A stretch of 64,000 nucleotides of DNA from the NCBI RefSeq assembly GCF_026619415.1, contig NZ_JAOVZR010000001.1, positions 3,084,501 to 3,148,500 on the forward strand, in the 5' to 3' direction. The first letter of the stretch is position 1. Every line of letters begins with the position of its first letter. This DNA comes from Hoeflea algicola (lineage in GTDB: Bacteria > Pseudomonadota > Alphaproteobacteria > Rhizobiales > Rhizobiaceae). Below are positions 17,902 through 28,595 of this stretch, in pieces. The position numbers and the translations under genes were made by a program. The notes below the pieces were generated by a model. The model saw only the letters and a program-made list of their open reading frames with translations. It was not told the origin of the DNA and did not search any database.

Positions 17902-18552
17902 TCAAGCCAGAGGCAGGTCGGGCCGGTAGAAATCGCCGGTTTGGGGGTCCATGACCCACAGTTCACCGGTCGAAATATCGAACCAGGCGCCGTGCAGCTT
18001 CATCTTGCCGCGATCTTCAAGGATCTTGACGCACGGAAAACTCCGCAGATTGGAGATCGAGTTGCGGATCGAGATACGCTCCAGCGCGATCTGCCGCTCG
18101 CCGCTGGTCATCAGCTGGCTGTCCTGGATCTGTTGCGCCGCTGGCTTCAGTAGTTTCACCCAGTGGCCGATGAAATCGCCCGGCGAGAGCGGCGCCGCAT
18201 TGGGATCGAGCGCTGCCTTGATGCCGCCGCAGCGGCCATGGCCGAGCACGACGATCTGCCGAATCTTGAGTGCCTGCACTGCAAATTCGAGCGCTGCCGA
18301 GGTAGCGTGAAGATTATCATCCGGCTCGTAGGGCGGCACCAGATTGGAGACATTGCGGATTACGAACATTTCGCCCGGACCACAATCGAAAACGGTCTCG
18401 GGTGCGGTGCGTGAATCGCAGCAGGCAATGACCAGCGTGTGTGGTTCCTGGCCGGTTTCGGCCAATTGTCTGTAACGATCTCTTTCGGCCGTGTAGCGGC
18501 CGCTCATGAATGTTTTGTAGCCTTCAAGAAGCCTGGATGGAAATGTCGACAT
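17902..18552 (-). CDS. beta-class carbonic anhydrase
   Basis: A 216-aa zinc enzyme interconverting CO2 and bicarbonate. Zinc ligands and the Asp-Arg dyad are intact: C44, D46 and R48 in ACCDSR, then H105 and C108 in VLGHGRCGGIKAAL. The sequence continues LVPPYEPDDN-HATSAALEFAV, as in cyanobacterial/plant-type beta-CAs. The ATG at 18552 (MSTFPSRLLEGYKTF) is the common start. It is cytosolic, with no signal. Confidence 0.94.
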   Translation of the reverse strand: MSTFPSRLLEGYKTFMSGRYTAERDRYRQLAETGQEPHTLVIACCDSRTAPETVFDCGPGEMFVIRNVSNLVPPYEPDDNLHATSAALEFAVQALKIRQIVVLGHGRCGGIKAALDPNAAPLSPGDFIGHWVKLLKPAAQQIQDSQLMTSGERQIALERISIRNSISNLRSFPCVKILEDRGKMKLHGAWFDISTGELWVMDPQTGDFYRPDLPLA

Positions 18553-18667
18553 GGCAACGCACATAAACGCGCGCGGCACGAAGATCAATCATCCTTTAGG
18601 CGATATGCAAATCCACGGATAAAAATACTGGATACACCGCTCCGCACGCCCCCCATCGCCGCCATCA

Positions 18668-19561
18668 TTATGGGTGTTTTCGTCTTGTCCCGGAATGAAC
18701 CCGCCGCATATTGACCATCGCCATCGGCGTGCGCAGACTCTGCGCATCGGTCTCAAGCGTCAACTCGTCAGCGCCGCGCCGTGCGGTTCGTGCCAGGATC
18801 TCGAACACGGCGCCAGTAGCCATTTGCAGCGCCTTCTCCTCAGCCATTCCTTCCAGCAGCCGCGCCAGGAAGGTCGCCGACATCAGGTCGCCGAGGCCGT
18901 TTGGCGCATTGGCGATGCTGCGGTGTTCGGCCATATGGGCCTCACCGCCGCTGACCAGCAGGTTGCCGGTGCTGCCCGCCATCATCGCGATCGCCGAGGT
19001 GACCAGCACCCTGGCCGGCCCCAGCGTCTCCGCCGCCGACAACATCGATGCCGTATCTTTGACCTCGGCGCCCGACAACCAGCCAAGCTCATGCACATTC
19101 GGGGTGGCGATGCTGGCGATCGGAATCAGCTTGTTCGCAATGGCATTGGCGGTAATTTCCGGAACATAGAGCCCGCCGGTATCGCCGATCACGGGGTCGC
19201 ACATGTACAGCGCACCCGGATTGGCCGCCCGCACTGCGCCCACCAGCCGGGCGATGTCTTCCGCCTGGCCAGCCTCGCCGAGATAGCCGCTGAGCACCGC
19301 GCCGACTTCGCCAAGCCAGGGCGCCCGGCACAAATCATCAATCAGCGCCGAGAAATCCTCTCTTGAAGGAACAATCCGGGTGGCTCGCGAATGCCCCGGA
19401 TGCCAGGGAAGGATCACGGTTGGAACCGCCCACACAGGAAACCCGAGGGTTTCCAGTGCGAACACGGCGGCGCGGTTGCCCACCGATCCGCGCACCACAT
19501 GGCTGGAAATGACGATCACCGCCGGGTGGATCCCCGGATTGTTCTGGTTGCCCTGGCTCAT
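18668..19561 (-). CDS. pdxY: pyridoxal kinase, PdxY-like
   Basis: A 297-aa ribokinase-fold enzyme that phosphorylates pyridoxal (B6 salvage). Matching segments are SSHVVRGSVGNRAAVFALE, WAVPTVILPWHPGH, DPVIGDTGGLYV, TPNVHELGWLSG and the anion-hole/ATP region PNGLGDLMSATFLARLLEG. The ATG at 19561 overlaps the stop of the upstream 81-aa gene by 4 nt, supporting this start and co-translation. PdxY versus PdxK cannot be separated with certainty; the length and the GD motif fit PdxY. Confidence 0.88.
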   Translation of the reverse strand: MSQGNQNNPGIHPAVIVISSHVVRGSVGNRAAVFALETLGFPVWAVPTVILPWHPGHSRATRIVPSREDFSALIDDLCRAPWLGEVGAVLSGYLGEAGQAEDIARLVGAVRAANPGALYMCDPVIGDTGGLYVPEITANAIANKLIPIASIATPNVHELGWLSGAEVKDTASMLSAAETLGPARVLVTSAIAMMAGSTGNLLVSGGEAHMAEHRSIANAPNGLGDLMSATFLARLLEGMAEEKALQMATGAVFEILARTARRGADELTLETDAQSLRTPMAMVNMRRVHSGTRRKHP

Positions 19562-19803
19562 GTCGAAATCTGCCCGAACAACCACCACACCAGGCCCAGC
19601 AGCGCCAGCACAGCCAGGCCGCGAGCAATCCGCGTGCCCCACAGTTCTGCTGCATCGGTCTTGTCGGCGTCCTTGGCGGCAAAATGATCGCGCACACTGT
19701 TGGCGGCAGATTTCATCACCGGCGTCGCCGACAGCCCGCCCTCCTCGCCGAGTCGGTCGAGCGCGCGTTTGGCGTCGCGAACGGTCTTCTCATCGTCTTT
19801 CAT
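19558..19803 (-). CDS. small membrane-anchored protein of unknown function
   Basis: The 81-aa protein has a charged N-terminal part (MKDDEKTVRDAKRALDRLG) and one C-terminal transmembrane helix (about residues 59-77: IARGLAVLALLGLVWWLF). This tail-anchor layout resembles small rhizobial membrane proteins without known function. It is translationally coupled to the pyridoxal kinase by a 4-nt overlap. The start at 19803 is the second ATG of the frame; an earlier ATG at 19821 remains possible. Confidence 0.65.
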   Translation of the reverse strand: MKDDEKTVRDAKRALDRLGEEGGLSATPVMKSAANSVRDHFAAKDADKTDAAELWGTRIARGLAVLALLGLVWWLFGQIST

Positions 19804-19901
19804 GACACCTGCTTTCTGCAAGAATAGCGCTCCGGTTCATCCTAGCGCCCGTCGCCGCTGCGGCGCAAACACCCCATATCATTCGACACCGCCACCGAGC
19901 G

Positions 19902-20477
19902 TCAGCGGGCCATGCCATGATATTCGGCGTTGGGGCGCATGTCGGTGGCCGACGCCATCCGGTTGCTCATGTTGTAAAAAGAGGCAACCGCGGCGATATC
20001 CCATATATCCCGATCGCTGTATCCCACATCGCGCAGCGCCTGCCGGTCCGCCTCTTCGATCCGTGCCGGGTCTTCGGTCATCAGCACTGCGAAATCGAGC
20101 ATCGCCCGTTGTTTCGGCTTCAGGTCGGCCACCAGATAGTTCATCACCATTTGCTCGCCCAGTTCCGGCTTTCCCGACAACACCCGCACCGCAGCTCCAT
20201 GGGCAGTCAGGCAATAATAGCACCGGTTGACCGCCGAGACCGCCACCGCAATCAACTCCCGGTCGAGTTTGCTCAGGCCGGAATCCGCCAGCATCAGGTC
20301 ATTGTAGAAGGCCGCAAAGGCTTCCAGCTTGTTATTGTTGAAGGCGTAGGCCCTGAGCACATTGGGGACCATCCCGAGCTTTTCCTCGCATTTGGCGAAG
20401 TAGGCGGTCATGGCATCGCTAAGCGGCGTTTCCTGCTTGAGATTCAGCGCGATCACGGCTTCTGGTGCAGATGTCAT
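19902..20477 (-). CDS. peroxidase-related enzyme, AhpD-like (CMD) family
   Basis: A 191-aa carboxymuconolactone-decarboxylase/AhpD-fold protein. It has the redox motif NRCYYCLTAHG (C86, C89, H93) in the position seen in AhpD and uncharacterised peroxidase-related enzymes, preceded by KLDRELIAVAVSA. It may reduce peroxides or serve as a disulfide reductase. The true start is the ATG at 20477; a longer upstream reading frame would overlap the divergent glutamate dehydrogenase. The 99-bp gap to that gene is the shared promoter region. Confidence 0.9.
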   Translation of the reverse strand: MTSAPEAVIALNLKQETPLSDAMTAYFAKCEEKLGMVPNVLRAYAFNNNKLEAFAAFYNDLMLADSGLSKLDRELIAVAVSAVNRCYYCLTAHGAAVRVLSGKPELGEQMVMNYLVADLKPKQRAMLDFAVLMTEDPARIEEADRQALRDVGYSDRDIWDIAAVASFYNMSNRMASATDMRPNAEYHGMAR

Positions 20478-20576
20478 CACAAATTCTCCAATTATTGTTA
20501 TCCGGTACGAAATCTGGTCGCTTTGCATGCCACTTCTGCTAGGTTTCGACCAAAGATCAAGTCCTGGAGGCCTGGA

Positions 20577-23500
20577 ATGGGTGTCAAGAATAGCCGCAAG
20601 GCAGAGCCGCTGCTCGCAGAAGCCGCAACAATCGCAGCCAAGAGCAGCAAGCCGCACGTCAAGCCGGAGATTCTTTTCTCCCGGGTCAGCATGGACGATC
20701 TCGCGCATTTTCCGCCGCAAAGCCTGGCGCATTCGGCCATGCTCGCAGAAGCTGAAATTCGCGCCTGGGACGGAAAGACATCGCGGATGAGTTTGGTCGA
20801 GGGCGATCATACCACCAAGGATGGCCAGGCCGTCTCGGTGTTGTTGATCACCACCCGGAACAAACCCTTCCTCTATGATTCGGTCATGGGCGAGGTGACC
20901 TCGCACGTGCGCGACATCTACATGGCGCTACACCCGATCCTGGTGGTCGCCGACAAGGCGCCAACCCGGCTGTTTTCCCATGACGACGGCAGCGATCCGG
21001 CAGATCGGGTCAGTCACATCCAGATCCACATGCCACGTCTTGGCGAGACCGCTGCCAAGAACCTGACCGACGGCGTCCGCCATGTGCTTTCGCAGGTCCA
21101 GGCGGCAGTCACAGACTGGAAGGCAATGCTGGCGATGCTCGATCACAGCGCCGCCGACCTGGTGGCCCTGGATGTCGACAAGAAGACCGAACCGGCCAGA
21201 CAGGAGGCTCAGGCTTTCCTCACCTGGCTGCGCGACAACAATTTCACCTTTCTGGGAATGCGCGAATATGTCTACACCGGCGAGGGCGACAAGGCAGCGC
21301 TGAGCCGGGCGTCGACCGAGGGCTTGGGCATTCTCGCCGACCCCGACCTGCGGGTCTTGCGGTTCGGCAAGGACCAGGTCACCACCACCCCGGAAATCCT
21401 CGACTTCCTGCAGGGACCGGATTTCCTGATCGTCACCAAGGCCAATGTCCGCTCGGTGATTCACCGCCGCGCCTATATGGATTACATCGGCATCAAGCGC
21501 TTCGACCACAAGGGCAAGGTGATCGGCGAATTGCGCGTCGTCGGGCTGTTCACATCGACCGCCTACACCCGCTCGGTGACCAAGATTCCGTTGCTGCGCT
21601 CCAAGGTCAACGCTGTCATTTCCGAATTCGGCTACGATCCCGAAAGCCACTCCGGCAAATTGCTGCTCAACACGCTGGAATCCTACCCCCGCGACGACCT
21701 GTTTCAGATCGACGCCCCGTTGCTGGCCCGGTTCTGCATGCAGATCAACGAGCTTGCCGACCGGCCACGGGTCCGGATTCTGCCGCGGATCGACCGTTTC
21801 GACCGATTCGTCTCGCTGATCGTCTATGTGCCGCGCGACCAGTATGATTCGATCGCCCGCGAACGCATCGGCGATTATTTCAAGACGGTCTATAATGGTC
21901 GTGTGTCGGCTTACTATCCCGCTTTCCCCGAAGGCGGCGTGGCCCGTGTACATTTCATCATCGGTCGCTCAGAAGGCAAGACGCCACAAATTCCGCAGGA
22001 ACAACTCGAACGCGACGTCCGCTCGATTGTCACCCGCTGGGAAGACCAGTTCGGCGCGCTCGGTGGCGACGGTGCGGCGCGCATCAGCGTGAGCCAGTCC
22101 TACAAGGAGCGGTTCCGCCCAGAAGAAGCGCTGGCCGATCTCGACGACATTCTCGCCTGCGCCGAGCCGGGCACCATCCGGATTGCGTTCTACCGCAACG
22201 AAGACACCCCGGATGACCGTCTCGCCCTCAAGATCTTCCACGCCGGCGAACCGGTGGCGTTGTCGCGCCGGGTTCCGCTGCTTGAGAATCTCGGCTTCAA
22301 GGTCATCAGCGAACAGACCCACGACATCTTTCTCGACGAGCAGGTCGGTTCGGCCAGCACCGTTGTTGTCCATGACATGGAAATCGCCCACGAGGACAAC
22401 CGGACCATTGACCTCGGGGCCGACGGCGAACGGCTCGAGCAGGCATTCCTGTCAGTCTGGCGCGGCGAAACCGACAATGACAGTTTCAACCGACTGGTTG
22501 CCAACGCCGGCCTGACGATCCGCGAAGCCATGGTACTGCGCGCCTATGCCCGCTATCTGCGCCAGGCGGGAATCCCCTATTCGCAGGAATACATGGCCCA
22601 GTGTCTCCACCGTCATTCCGCGATAGCTGCCAAACTGCACGAATTGTTCCGGGCTCGATTTGAAATCGGCATCAAACCGGAAACCCGTGAAAAACAGGAA
22701 ACGGCGCTGGTCGGAGCGATCGAAACCGCGCTCACCGAAGTCCCCAGCCTTGACGACGACCGCATCCTCAGGCGCTACGTCAACGCCATCCGAGCCTCGC
22801 TGAGAACCAATTATTTTCAGACCGGGCCCGATGGCGCGCATCGTCCTGCACTGGCCTTCAAGCTCGATCCGAAAGCACTCGAGGGGTTGCCCGAGCCACG
22901 CCCGTTCCGCGAAATATTCGTCTATGGCGCCGAAGTCGAGGGCGTGCATCTGCGCTTCGGCCCGGTGGCCCGCGGCGGCCTGCGCTGGTCTGATCGGGCA
23001 CAGGATTACCGCACCGAGGTGCTGGGTCTGGTCAAGGCGCAGCAGGTCAAGAACGCAGTGATCGTGCCGGTTGGCGCCAAAGGCGGCTTCTATCCCAAGC
23101 GCCTGCCCGCCGAGGGCGGCCGCGACGCCATATTCGAAGCCGGACGCGAAGCCTACAAGCTGTTCATCCGCACCCTGCTTTCGGTTACCGACAACATTGT
23201 CGGCGACGCCATCGTCCCGCCCCAGGACACGGTTCGTCACGATGACAACGACCCCTATTTCGTGGTTGCCGCTGACAAGGGCACAGCTACGTTCTCCGAT
23301 ACCGCCAACGCGCTCAGCCAGGAACAGGATTTCTGGCTTGATGATGCTTTCGCCTCGGGCGGCTCGGCCGGCTACGACCACAAGAAAATGGGCATCACCG
23401 CACGTGGCGCCTGGGAAGCGGTCAAGCGGCATTTCCGCGAAATGAATATCGACATTCAGACCACGCCATTCACCGCGGCAGGTGTCGGCGACATGTCCGG

Positions 23501-25367
23501 CGACGTGTTCGGCAACGGCATGCTGTTGTCCGAGAAAATCCGTCTGGTCGCCGCCTTCGACCACCGCGACATCTTCATTGATCCTGACCCCGATTGCGCC
23601 GCCGGTTTTGCCGAACGTAGTAGGTTGTTCGATCTCGGCCGCTCAAGCTGGCAGGATTACGACAAATCGAAATTGTCCAAGGGCGGCATGATCATTCCGC
23701 GCACGCTCAAATCGGTGGACCTGACCTCCGAAGCCGCTGCCGCGATCGGCCTGCCCACACTCAAGGCAACGCCGCAGGAAATCATGACGGCGATCCTGTC
23801 GATGGAAACCGACCTGCTCTGGTTCGGCGGCATTGGCACCTATATCAAGGACGCACGCGAGAATGACGCCGATGTCGGCGACCGCGCCAACGACCCGATC
23901 CGGGTGACGGCGCGGCAGGTGCGTGCCAAGGTAATCGGCGAAGGCGCCAATCTCGGCGTCACCCAGAAGGGTCGCATTGCCTTTGCGCTCAATGGCGGCC
24001 GCTGCAATTCCGATGCCATCGACAACTCCGCCGGCGTCAACTCCTCGGACGTCGAGGTCAACATCAAGATCGCACTGGCCAATGCCATGCGCGAAGAGCG
24101 CCTGACCCGGCCCAAGCGCAACACCCTGCTGTCGGCCATGACCGACGAAGTCGCCGGACTGGTATTGCGCAACAATTACCTGCAATCGCTCGCCATCTCA
24201 CTGGCCGAGGCCCAGGGGGCCTCCGGCGTCGGCGAACTCAACCGCGTGATGACCAGCCTTGAAGCCCGGGGCCTGCTCAACCGCAAGGTCGAGGATCTTC
24301 CCGACGACGCCCTCGTCACCGAGCGGCTGGCCGCCGGGCTGGCGCTGACCCGGCCCGAAATCGGCGTATTGCTGTCCTATGCCAAGCTGGTGCTGTTTGA
24401 CGAAATCGTCGCCAGTTCGTTGCCTGATGAGCCCTATTTCAGCGACACGCTGGAATCCTATTTCCCCAAGCGTATGCTCAAAGATCACGCCGGCGACATC
24501 GCCAGCCACCGTCTGCGCCGGGAAATCATTTCGACCCTGCTCGGCAATGATGCGATCAACCGCGGCGGACCGTCTTTCGTCATCAGCCTGGGCGACAAAT
24601 CCGGCGCCACTGCGGCCGATATCGTCAAGGCCTTTGTGCTGGCCCGCGATGGGCTGTCGCTCAACCAGCTCTATGCCAAGATCGACGCGCTCGATACCAA
24701 GGTTCCGGGTGCCGTGCAGAACCGGCTCTACGCCCATGTCGGCGACGCGCTGCGGACCGTTACCAGCTGGGCACTGAAGACCGGCGCGGCCCAGGGCGAT
24801 CTCGCCACCGCCATCAAATCGATGCGCGACGGCGTGGCCAGCCTTGGCGGCAAGCTCGCTGCGGAGATGCCCGGGTCGATGAGCGAGGAGGCCGCGACGA
24901 TCAAGGCCGAGCTGATCGCACAGGCAGTACCCGAGGCGCTGGCCGGCGAAATAGCTGCCCTTGGCGGCATGACGCTGGCGCCAGATATCTGCAATGTCGC
25001 GGCTCTCTCCAAAACCGATCTAGGCCGGGCAACAGGGGCTTTCTTTGCCGTTACGGAAGCGTTCCGACTCGGCCGGATCGTTGCTGCGGTCGACCGCATT
25101 CCGGTATCCGATCATTTCGAAGGCCTGGCATTGGCCCGCAGCCTGGATGAAATATCCGAGGCCCGGCGGATCATTTCAGGCATCGCGCTCGACGCCAATC
25201 CCAAAGCCACCGACCCGGCCGCCGAGTGGCTCGAGGCCAACAGTGGCCGCATCGCCCATGTCCGGGGCCAGATCCTTTCCCTGACCGACAGCGGCGAATT
25301 ATCGGTCGCCAAGCTTACCGTGGCCGCTGGCATGATGAGCGATCTTGCCCGCTCGCTTCGCGCGTGA
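20577..25367 (+). CDS. NAD-specific glutamate dehydrogenase, 180-kDa type
   Basis: A 1596-aa L-GDH, the large class that oxidatively deaminates glutamate to 2-oxoglutarate with NAD. It has a long N-terminal regulatory region with ACT-like segments, then a catalytic core with PVARGGLRWSDRAQDYRTEV near residue 796. KNAVIVPVGAKGGF and TPFTAAGVGDMSGDVFGNGM follow, and the Rossmann part contains VIGEGANLGVTQKGRIAFAL. This length is typical (about 1590-1620 aa). The ATG at 20577 is chosen because upstream codons lie in the divergent AhpD gene and promoter. It probably serves amino-acid catabolism. Confidence 0.96.
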   Translation: MGVKNSRKAEPLLAEAATIAAKSSKPHVKPEILFSRVSMDDLAHFPPQSLAHSAMLAEAEIRAWDGKTSRMSLVEGDHTTKDGQAVSVLLITTRNKPFLYDSVMGEVTSHVRDIYMALHPILVVADKAPTRLFSHDDGSDPADRVSHIQIHMPRLGETAAKNLTDGVRHVLSQVQAAVTDWKAMLAMLDHSAADLVALDVDKKTEPARQEAQAFLTWLRDNNFTFLGMREYVYTGEGDKAALSRASTEGLGILADPDLRVLRFGKDQVTTTPEILDFLQGPDFLIVTKANVRSVIHRRAYMDYIGIKRFDHKGKVIGELRVVGLFTSTAYTRSVTKIPLLRSKVNAVISEFGYDPESHSGKLLLNTLESYPRDDLFQIDAPLLARFCMQINELADRPRVRILPRIDRFDRFVSLIVYVPRDQYDSIARERIGDYFKTVYNGRVSAYYPAFPEGGVARVHFIIGRSEGKTPQIPQEQLERDVRSIVTRWEDQFGALGGDGAARISVSQSYKERFRPEEALADLDDILACAEPGTIRIAFYRNEDTPDDRLALKIFHAGEPVALSRRVPLLENLGFKVISEQTHDIFLDEQVGSASTVVVHDMEIAHEDNRTIDLGADGERLEQAFLSVWRGETDNDSFNRLVANAGLTIREAMVLRAYARYLRQAGIPYSQEYMAQCLHRHSAIAAKLHELFRARFEIGIKPETREKQETALVGAIETALTEVPSLDDDRILRRYVNAIRASLRTNYFQTGPDGAHRPALAFKLDPKALEGLPEPRPFREIFVYGAEVEGVHLRFGPVARGGLRWSDRAQDYRTEVLGLVKAQQVKNAVIVPVGAKGGFYPKRLPAEGGRDAIFEAGREAYKLFIRTLLSVTDNIVGDAIVPPQDTVRHDDNDPYFVVAADKGTATFSDTANALSQEQDFWLDDAFASGGSAGYDHKKMGITARGAWEAVKRHFREMNIDIQTTPFTAAGVGDMSGDVFGNGMLLSEKIRLVAAFDHRDIFIDPDPDCAAGFAERSRLFDLGRSSWQDYDKSKLSKGGMIIPRTLKSVDLTSEAAAAIGLPTLKATPQEIMTAILSMETDLLWFGGIGTYIKDARENDADVGDRANDPIRVTARQVRAKVIGEGANLGVTQKGRIAFALNGGRCNSDAIDNSAGVNSSDVEVNIKIALANAMREERLTRPKRNTLLSAMTDEVAGLVLRNNYLQSLAISLAEAQGASGVGELNRVMTSLEARGLLNRKVEDLPDDALVTERLAAGLALTRPEIGVLLSYAKLVLFDEIVASSLPDEPYFSDTLESYFPKRMLKDHAGDIASHRLRREIISTLLGNDAINRGGPSFVISLGDKSGATAADIVKAFVLARDGLSLNQLYAKIDALDTKVPGAVQNRLYAHVGDALRTVTSWALKTGAAQGDLATAIKSMRDGVASLGGKLAAEMPGSMSEEAATIKAELIAQAVPEALAGEIAALGGMTLAPDICNVAALSKTDLGRATGAFFAVTEAFRLGRIVAAVDRIPVSDHFEGLALARSLDEISEARRIISGIALDANPKATDPAAEWLEANSGRIAHVRGQILSLTDSGELSVAKLTVAAGMMSDLARSLRA

Positions 25368-25394
25368 CGAGATTTCTGCCAACAGGGGGCTTCC

Positions 25395-26807
25395 ATGGCA
25401 CATGAACATGCGGTGGGTGCCTCTGCAGGTGGAGGTGTACCGCGCCGGGGCGTGTATGGCTGGATGATGTTTGACTGGGCGGCGCAGCCGTTCTTCACGG
25501 TCGTCACCACCTTCATCTTCGGGCCCTATTTCATCAGCCGCATGGCCAGCGATCCGGCCACTGGCCAGGCCGCCTGGGGCTACGGCATTGCTGCCGGCGG
25601 GGTGCTGATCGCCGTCCTGTCACCAATCCTCGGTTCGATTGCCGATCAGACCGGACCGCGCAAACCCTGGATCGGGTTTTTCGCCGTCATCAAGATTGCC
25701 GCTCTCTGCGGCCTCTGGTTTGCCGCCCCCGGCTCCAATCTCGTTGCCGTGGTGGCGCTGTTCACGCTGGCCTCGGTGGCCGCCGAATTCTCCATCGTGT
25801 TCAATGATTCGATGCTGCTCCGGCTGGTTCCCAAGGCCGAGATCGGCCGGATCTCCAATCTCGCCTGGGGGCTGGGCTATCTCGGCGGCATGATCGTGCT
25901 GGTCTTCATCATCGCATTTCTCGCCGCCTCCCCGGAAACGGGAAAGACCCTGATCGGCATCAGCCCGCTATTCGGGCTCGATCCTCTTCAGGGGGAAGAT
26001 GCACGGGCATCCGCACCGATATCGGCGCTATGGTACGCTATCTTCATTCTGCCGATGTTCCTGTTCACCCCGGATTCGGGCGGACGACGGGCGCTGGGCG
26101 ATGCAGTGCACGACGGCATCAGGGAATTGCGCTCCACCATCGGCGAAGTTCGCCAGCGCGCCGGCATTTTCCGGTTTCTGATCGCCCGCATGATCTACCA
26201 GGACGGCGTCAATGCATTGTTGGCGCTGGGTGGCGGCTTCGCCGCGGCGATGTTTGGCTGGTCGATTACCGAAATCGGCGTTTACGGCATCATGCTCAAT
26301 GTGGTGGCGATCTTTTCGTGCCTCTATGCCAGCCGGCTCGACACCCGGCTTGGGTCAAAAGCAGTCGTGCTGATTTCCATCTTCCTGTTGCTGATCGCCA
26401 CCGCCGGCATCGTCTCCACCGGGCCTGGATTCACCTTTTTCGGCGCCCTGAATTTCGGTGCCGCCGATTCCGGCGGCCTGTTCGGCACCGCCGCGGAAAA
26501 AGCCTACATCGCCTTCGGCCTTCTGATCGGCATCGCCTTTGGACCGGTGCAGGCCTCGTCGCGGGCCTATATGGCGCGCAGCGTCACGGAGGAGGAGGCC
26601 GGGCGCTATTTCGGCATCTATGCCCTGGCCGGGCGCGCCACCAGTTTTCTCGCGCCCTTCACGGTGGCCACCGTCACCGCCCTTTCGGGATCGCCGCGGC
26701 TTGGCATGGCCACCATCATCATCTTCTTTGCCGTTGGCTTCGCGGTGTTGTGGTCCACTCCCTATCCGGCGGATCAACCCGGCGGCAAACCCGCCAGTGT
26801 GGCGTAA
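25395..26807 (+). CDS. MFS transporter, UMF1/Atg22-like
   Basis: A 470-aa inner-membrane protein with about 12 hydrophobic helices. It starts with a soluble stretch and the family hallmark GVYGWMMFDWAAQPFFTVVT, followed by PILGSIADQTGPRKPW. This is the UMF1/Atg22-like branch of the major facilitator superfamily, whose substrates are amino acids in fungi and unknown in bacteria. It follows the glutamate dehydrogenase by 27 bp on the same strand, so the two may be one transcript; an amino-acid permease role would then make sense. Confidence 0.85.
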   Translation: MAHEHAVGASAGGGVPRRGVYGWMMFDWAAQPFFTVVTTFIFGPYFISRMASDPATGQAAWGYGIAAGGVLIAVLSPILGSIADQTGPRKPWIGFFAVIKIAALCGLWFAAPGSNLVAVVALFTLASVAAEFSIVFNDSMLLRLVPKAEIGRISNLAWGLGYLGGMIVLVFIIAFLAASPETGKTLIGISPLFGLDPLQGEDARASAPISALWYAIFILPMFLFTPDSGGRRALGDAVHDGIRELRSTIGEVRQRAGIFRFLIARMIYQDGVNALLALGGGFAAAMFGWSITEIGVYGIMLNVVAIFSCLYASRLDTRLGSKAVVLISIFLLLIATAGIVSTGPGFTFFGALNFGAADSGGLFGTAAEKAYIAFGLLIGIAFGPVQASSRAYMARSVTEEEAGRYFGIYALAGRATSFLAPFTVATVTALSGSPRLGMATIIIFFAVGFAVLWSTPYPADQPGGKPASVA

Positions 26808-26845
26808 ACAAGCCGGACACTCCGGTCCGACCGCAAGCTTGCGGC

Positions 26846-28462
26846 TTAGTGCCGGAAATGACGCATACCGGTAAACACCATTGCCACACCGGCTTCGTCA
26901 GCGGCGTCGATGACGTCCTGGTCGCGCATTGACCCGCCCGGCTGGATCACCGCAGTCGCGCCAGCCTCGATCGCTGAAAGCAGCCCGTCGGCAAACGGGA
27001 AGAACGCGTCGGATGCGACCACGCTGCCCTTTGTCCGTGGTGTCTCAAGCCCCAGCACCTCGGCTGCGTCCACCGCCTTGCGTGCGGCAATCCGGGCAGA
27101 ATCCACCCGGCTCATCTGCCCGGCGCCGATGCCCACTGTGGCGCCATTGAGCGCGTAGACGATGGCGTTGGACTTGACGTGCTTGGCGACCTGGAAGGCA
27201 AATGCCATGTCGGCGAGCTCGCGCGCATCCGGCGCACGCTGTGTCACCACCTTGAAATCCTCGGGCGCGACATGGCCATTGTCGCGGCCCTGCACCAACA
27301 ATCCGCCGGAAACCGATTTCACCGTCATCGCCGCCTGCCGCGGGTCAGCCATGGCGCCGGTGATCATCAGCCGCAAATTCTTCTTGGCTGACAGGATCTG
27401 CCGGGCTTCCTCGCTGGCATCGGGCGCGATGATGACCTCGGTAAACAGCTTGACGATCTCGGAAGCGGTCTGTGCGTCAAGTTGCCGGTTGAAGGCGACG
27501 ATGCCGCCAAAGGCCGACGTCTGGTCGCATTCCAGCGCCCGCCGGTAGGCGTCGCCAAGATTGTCCCCAACCGCCACGCCGCAGGGATTGGCATGCTTGA
27601 TGATGGCGCAGGCAGCCGAAGTGGCCGCATCGAATTCGCTGACCAGCTCAAATGCCGCATCGGTGTCGTTGATGTTGTTGTAGGAAAGCTGCTTGCCCTG
27701 CAGCAGCGTGGCACTGGCAACACCGGGTCGCGGATCGCCGGTGGTATAGAACGCCGCCTGCTGGTGCGGGTTTTCGCCGTAGCGCATGACATCATGCAAG
27801 TGTCCGCCAAACGCCCGGTGGCGCGGTGCCTCAAGAGCAAGATCCTGCGCAAACCAGCCCGACACTGCCGCGTCATAGGCGGCCGTGCGGGCATAGGCCA
27901 GCGCTGCCAATTCCTGGCGCAGCGCCAGCGGCAGGCTGCCGTTCTGTTCGGCAAGCGCCGCTAGCACCCGCTCGTAATCATCGGGATCAGTGAGGGTTGC
28001 TACATAAGCATGGTTTTTGGCAGCCGCCCGGATCATCGCCGGGCCGCCAATGTCGATGTTTTCAACAATCGTCGCCTTGTCGGCGCCACCCGCCACGGTC
28101 TGCTCGAACGGATAGAGATTGATCGCCACCAGGTCGATGTCGACGATCCCGTGCTCTTGCATCGCTGCCTGGTGCTCGGCATCGTCGCGAATGGCAAGCA
28201 GGCCTCCATGCACACCCGGATGCAGGGTTTTGACGCGACCGTCCATGATCTCCGGAAAACCGGTCAGCTCGGAAACGTCGCGCACCGTCAGCCCGGCCTT
28301 TTCCAGCGCGCTGCGGGTTCCGCCAGTCGAGACCAGCTCTACCCCGGCGTCGGCCAGTCCACGGGCAAAGTCGACCAGGCCACGCTTGTCGGAGACCGAC
28401 AGCAAAGCCCTGCGGATCCGCACCAGTTCCGGAGCGGGGTGGTTTTTGGAGACGACGGTCAT
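26846..28462 (-). CDS. purH: bifunctional AICAR formyltransferase / IMP cyclohydrolase
   Basis: The 538-aa PurH carries out the last two steps of IMP synthesis. The N-terminal MGS-like cyclohydrolase domain (residues 1-150) has [30 protein letters not shown] and [14 protein letters not shown]. The C-terminal transformylase has [13 protein letters not shown] with the catalytic KHANPCG and ends [11 protein letters not shown]. Full length. It is the last gene of the run htpX, rsmB, heparinase, purH on the minus strand, an order familiar in Rhizobiales. Confidence 0.97.
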   Translation of the reverse strand: MTVVSKNHPAPELVRIRRALLSVSDKRGLVDFARGLADAGVELVSTGGTRSALEKAGLTVRDVSELTGFPEIMDGRVKTLHPGVHGGLLAIRDDAEHQAAMQEHGIVDIDLVAINLYPFEQTVAGGADKATIVENIDIGGPAMIRAAAKNHAYVATLTDPDDYERVLAALAEQNGSLPLALRQELAALAYARTAAYDAAVSGWFAQDLALEAPRHRAFGGHLHDVMRYGENPHQQAAFYTTGDPRPGVASATLLQGKQLSYNNINDTDAAFELVSEFDAATSAACAIIKHANPCGVAVGDNLGDAYRRALECDQTSAFGGIVAFNRQLDAQTASEIVKLFTEVIIAPDASEEARQILSAKKNLRLMITGAMADPRQAAMTVKSVSGGLLVQGRDNGHVAPEDFKVVTQRAPDARELADMAFAFQVAKHVKSNAIVYALNGATVGIGAGQMSRVDSARIAARKAVDAAEVLGLETPRTKGSVVASDAFFPFADGLLSAIEAGATAVIQPGGSMRDQDVIDAADEAGVAMVFTGMRHFRH

Positions 28463-28595
28463 TGGAAATCCTCACGAAAGACTGCCGGCGAGCCCACCGG
28501 CGCGGCCTGCGTTAGCACAGGAGGCGATGGGACAAAACATGCAATCGGCGATTCACCGGACAGTTTGAGCGCATTTCACGTGGTTTGGGGCCGGT

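Noticed and set aside
19917..20576. N-terminal extension of the glutamate dehydrogenase frame
   Set aside because: Lies inside the divergent AhpD gene and has no similarity to the family; the true start is 20577.
26832..26846. Palindrome CCGCAAGCTTGCGG between the MFS gene and purH
   Set aside because: No T run and short; could be chance, so not called a terminator.
28569..28584. TTTCACGTG word near the start of purH
   Set aside because: The right half of the parS palindrome is not kept (GGTTT rather than AAACA), so it is not a parS site.
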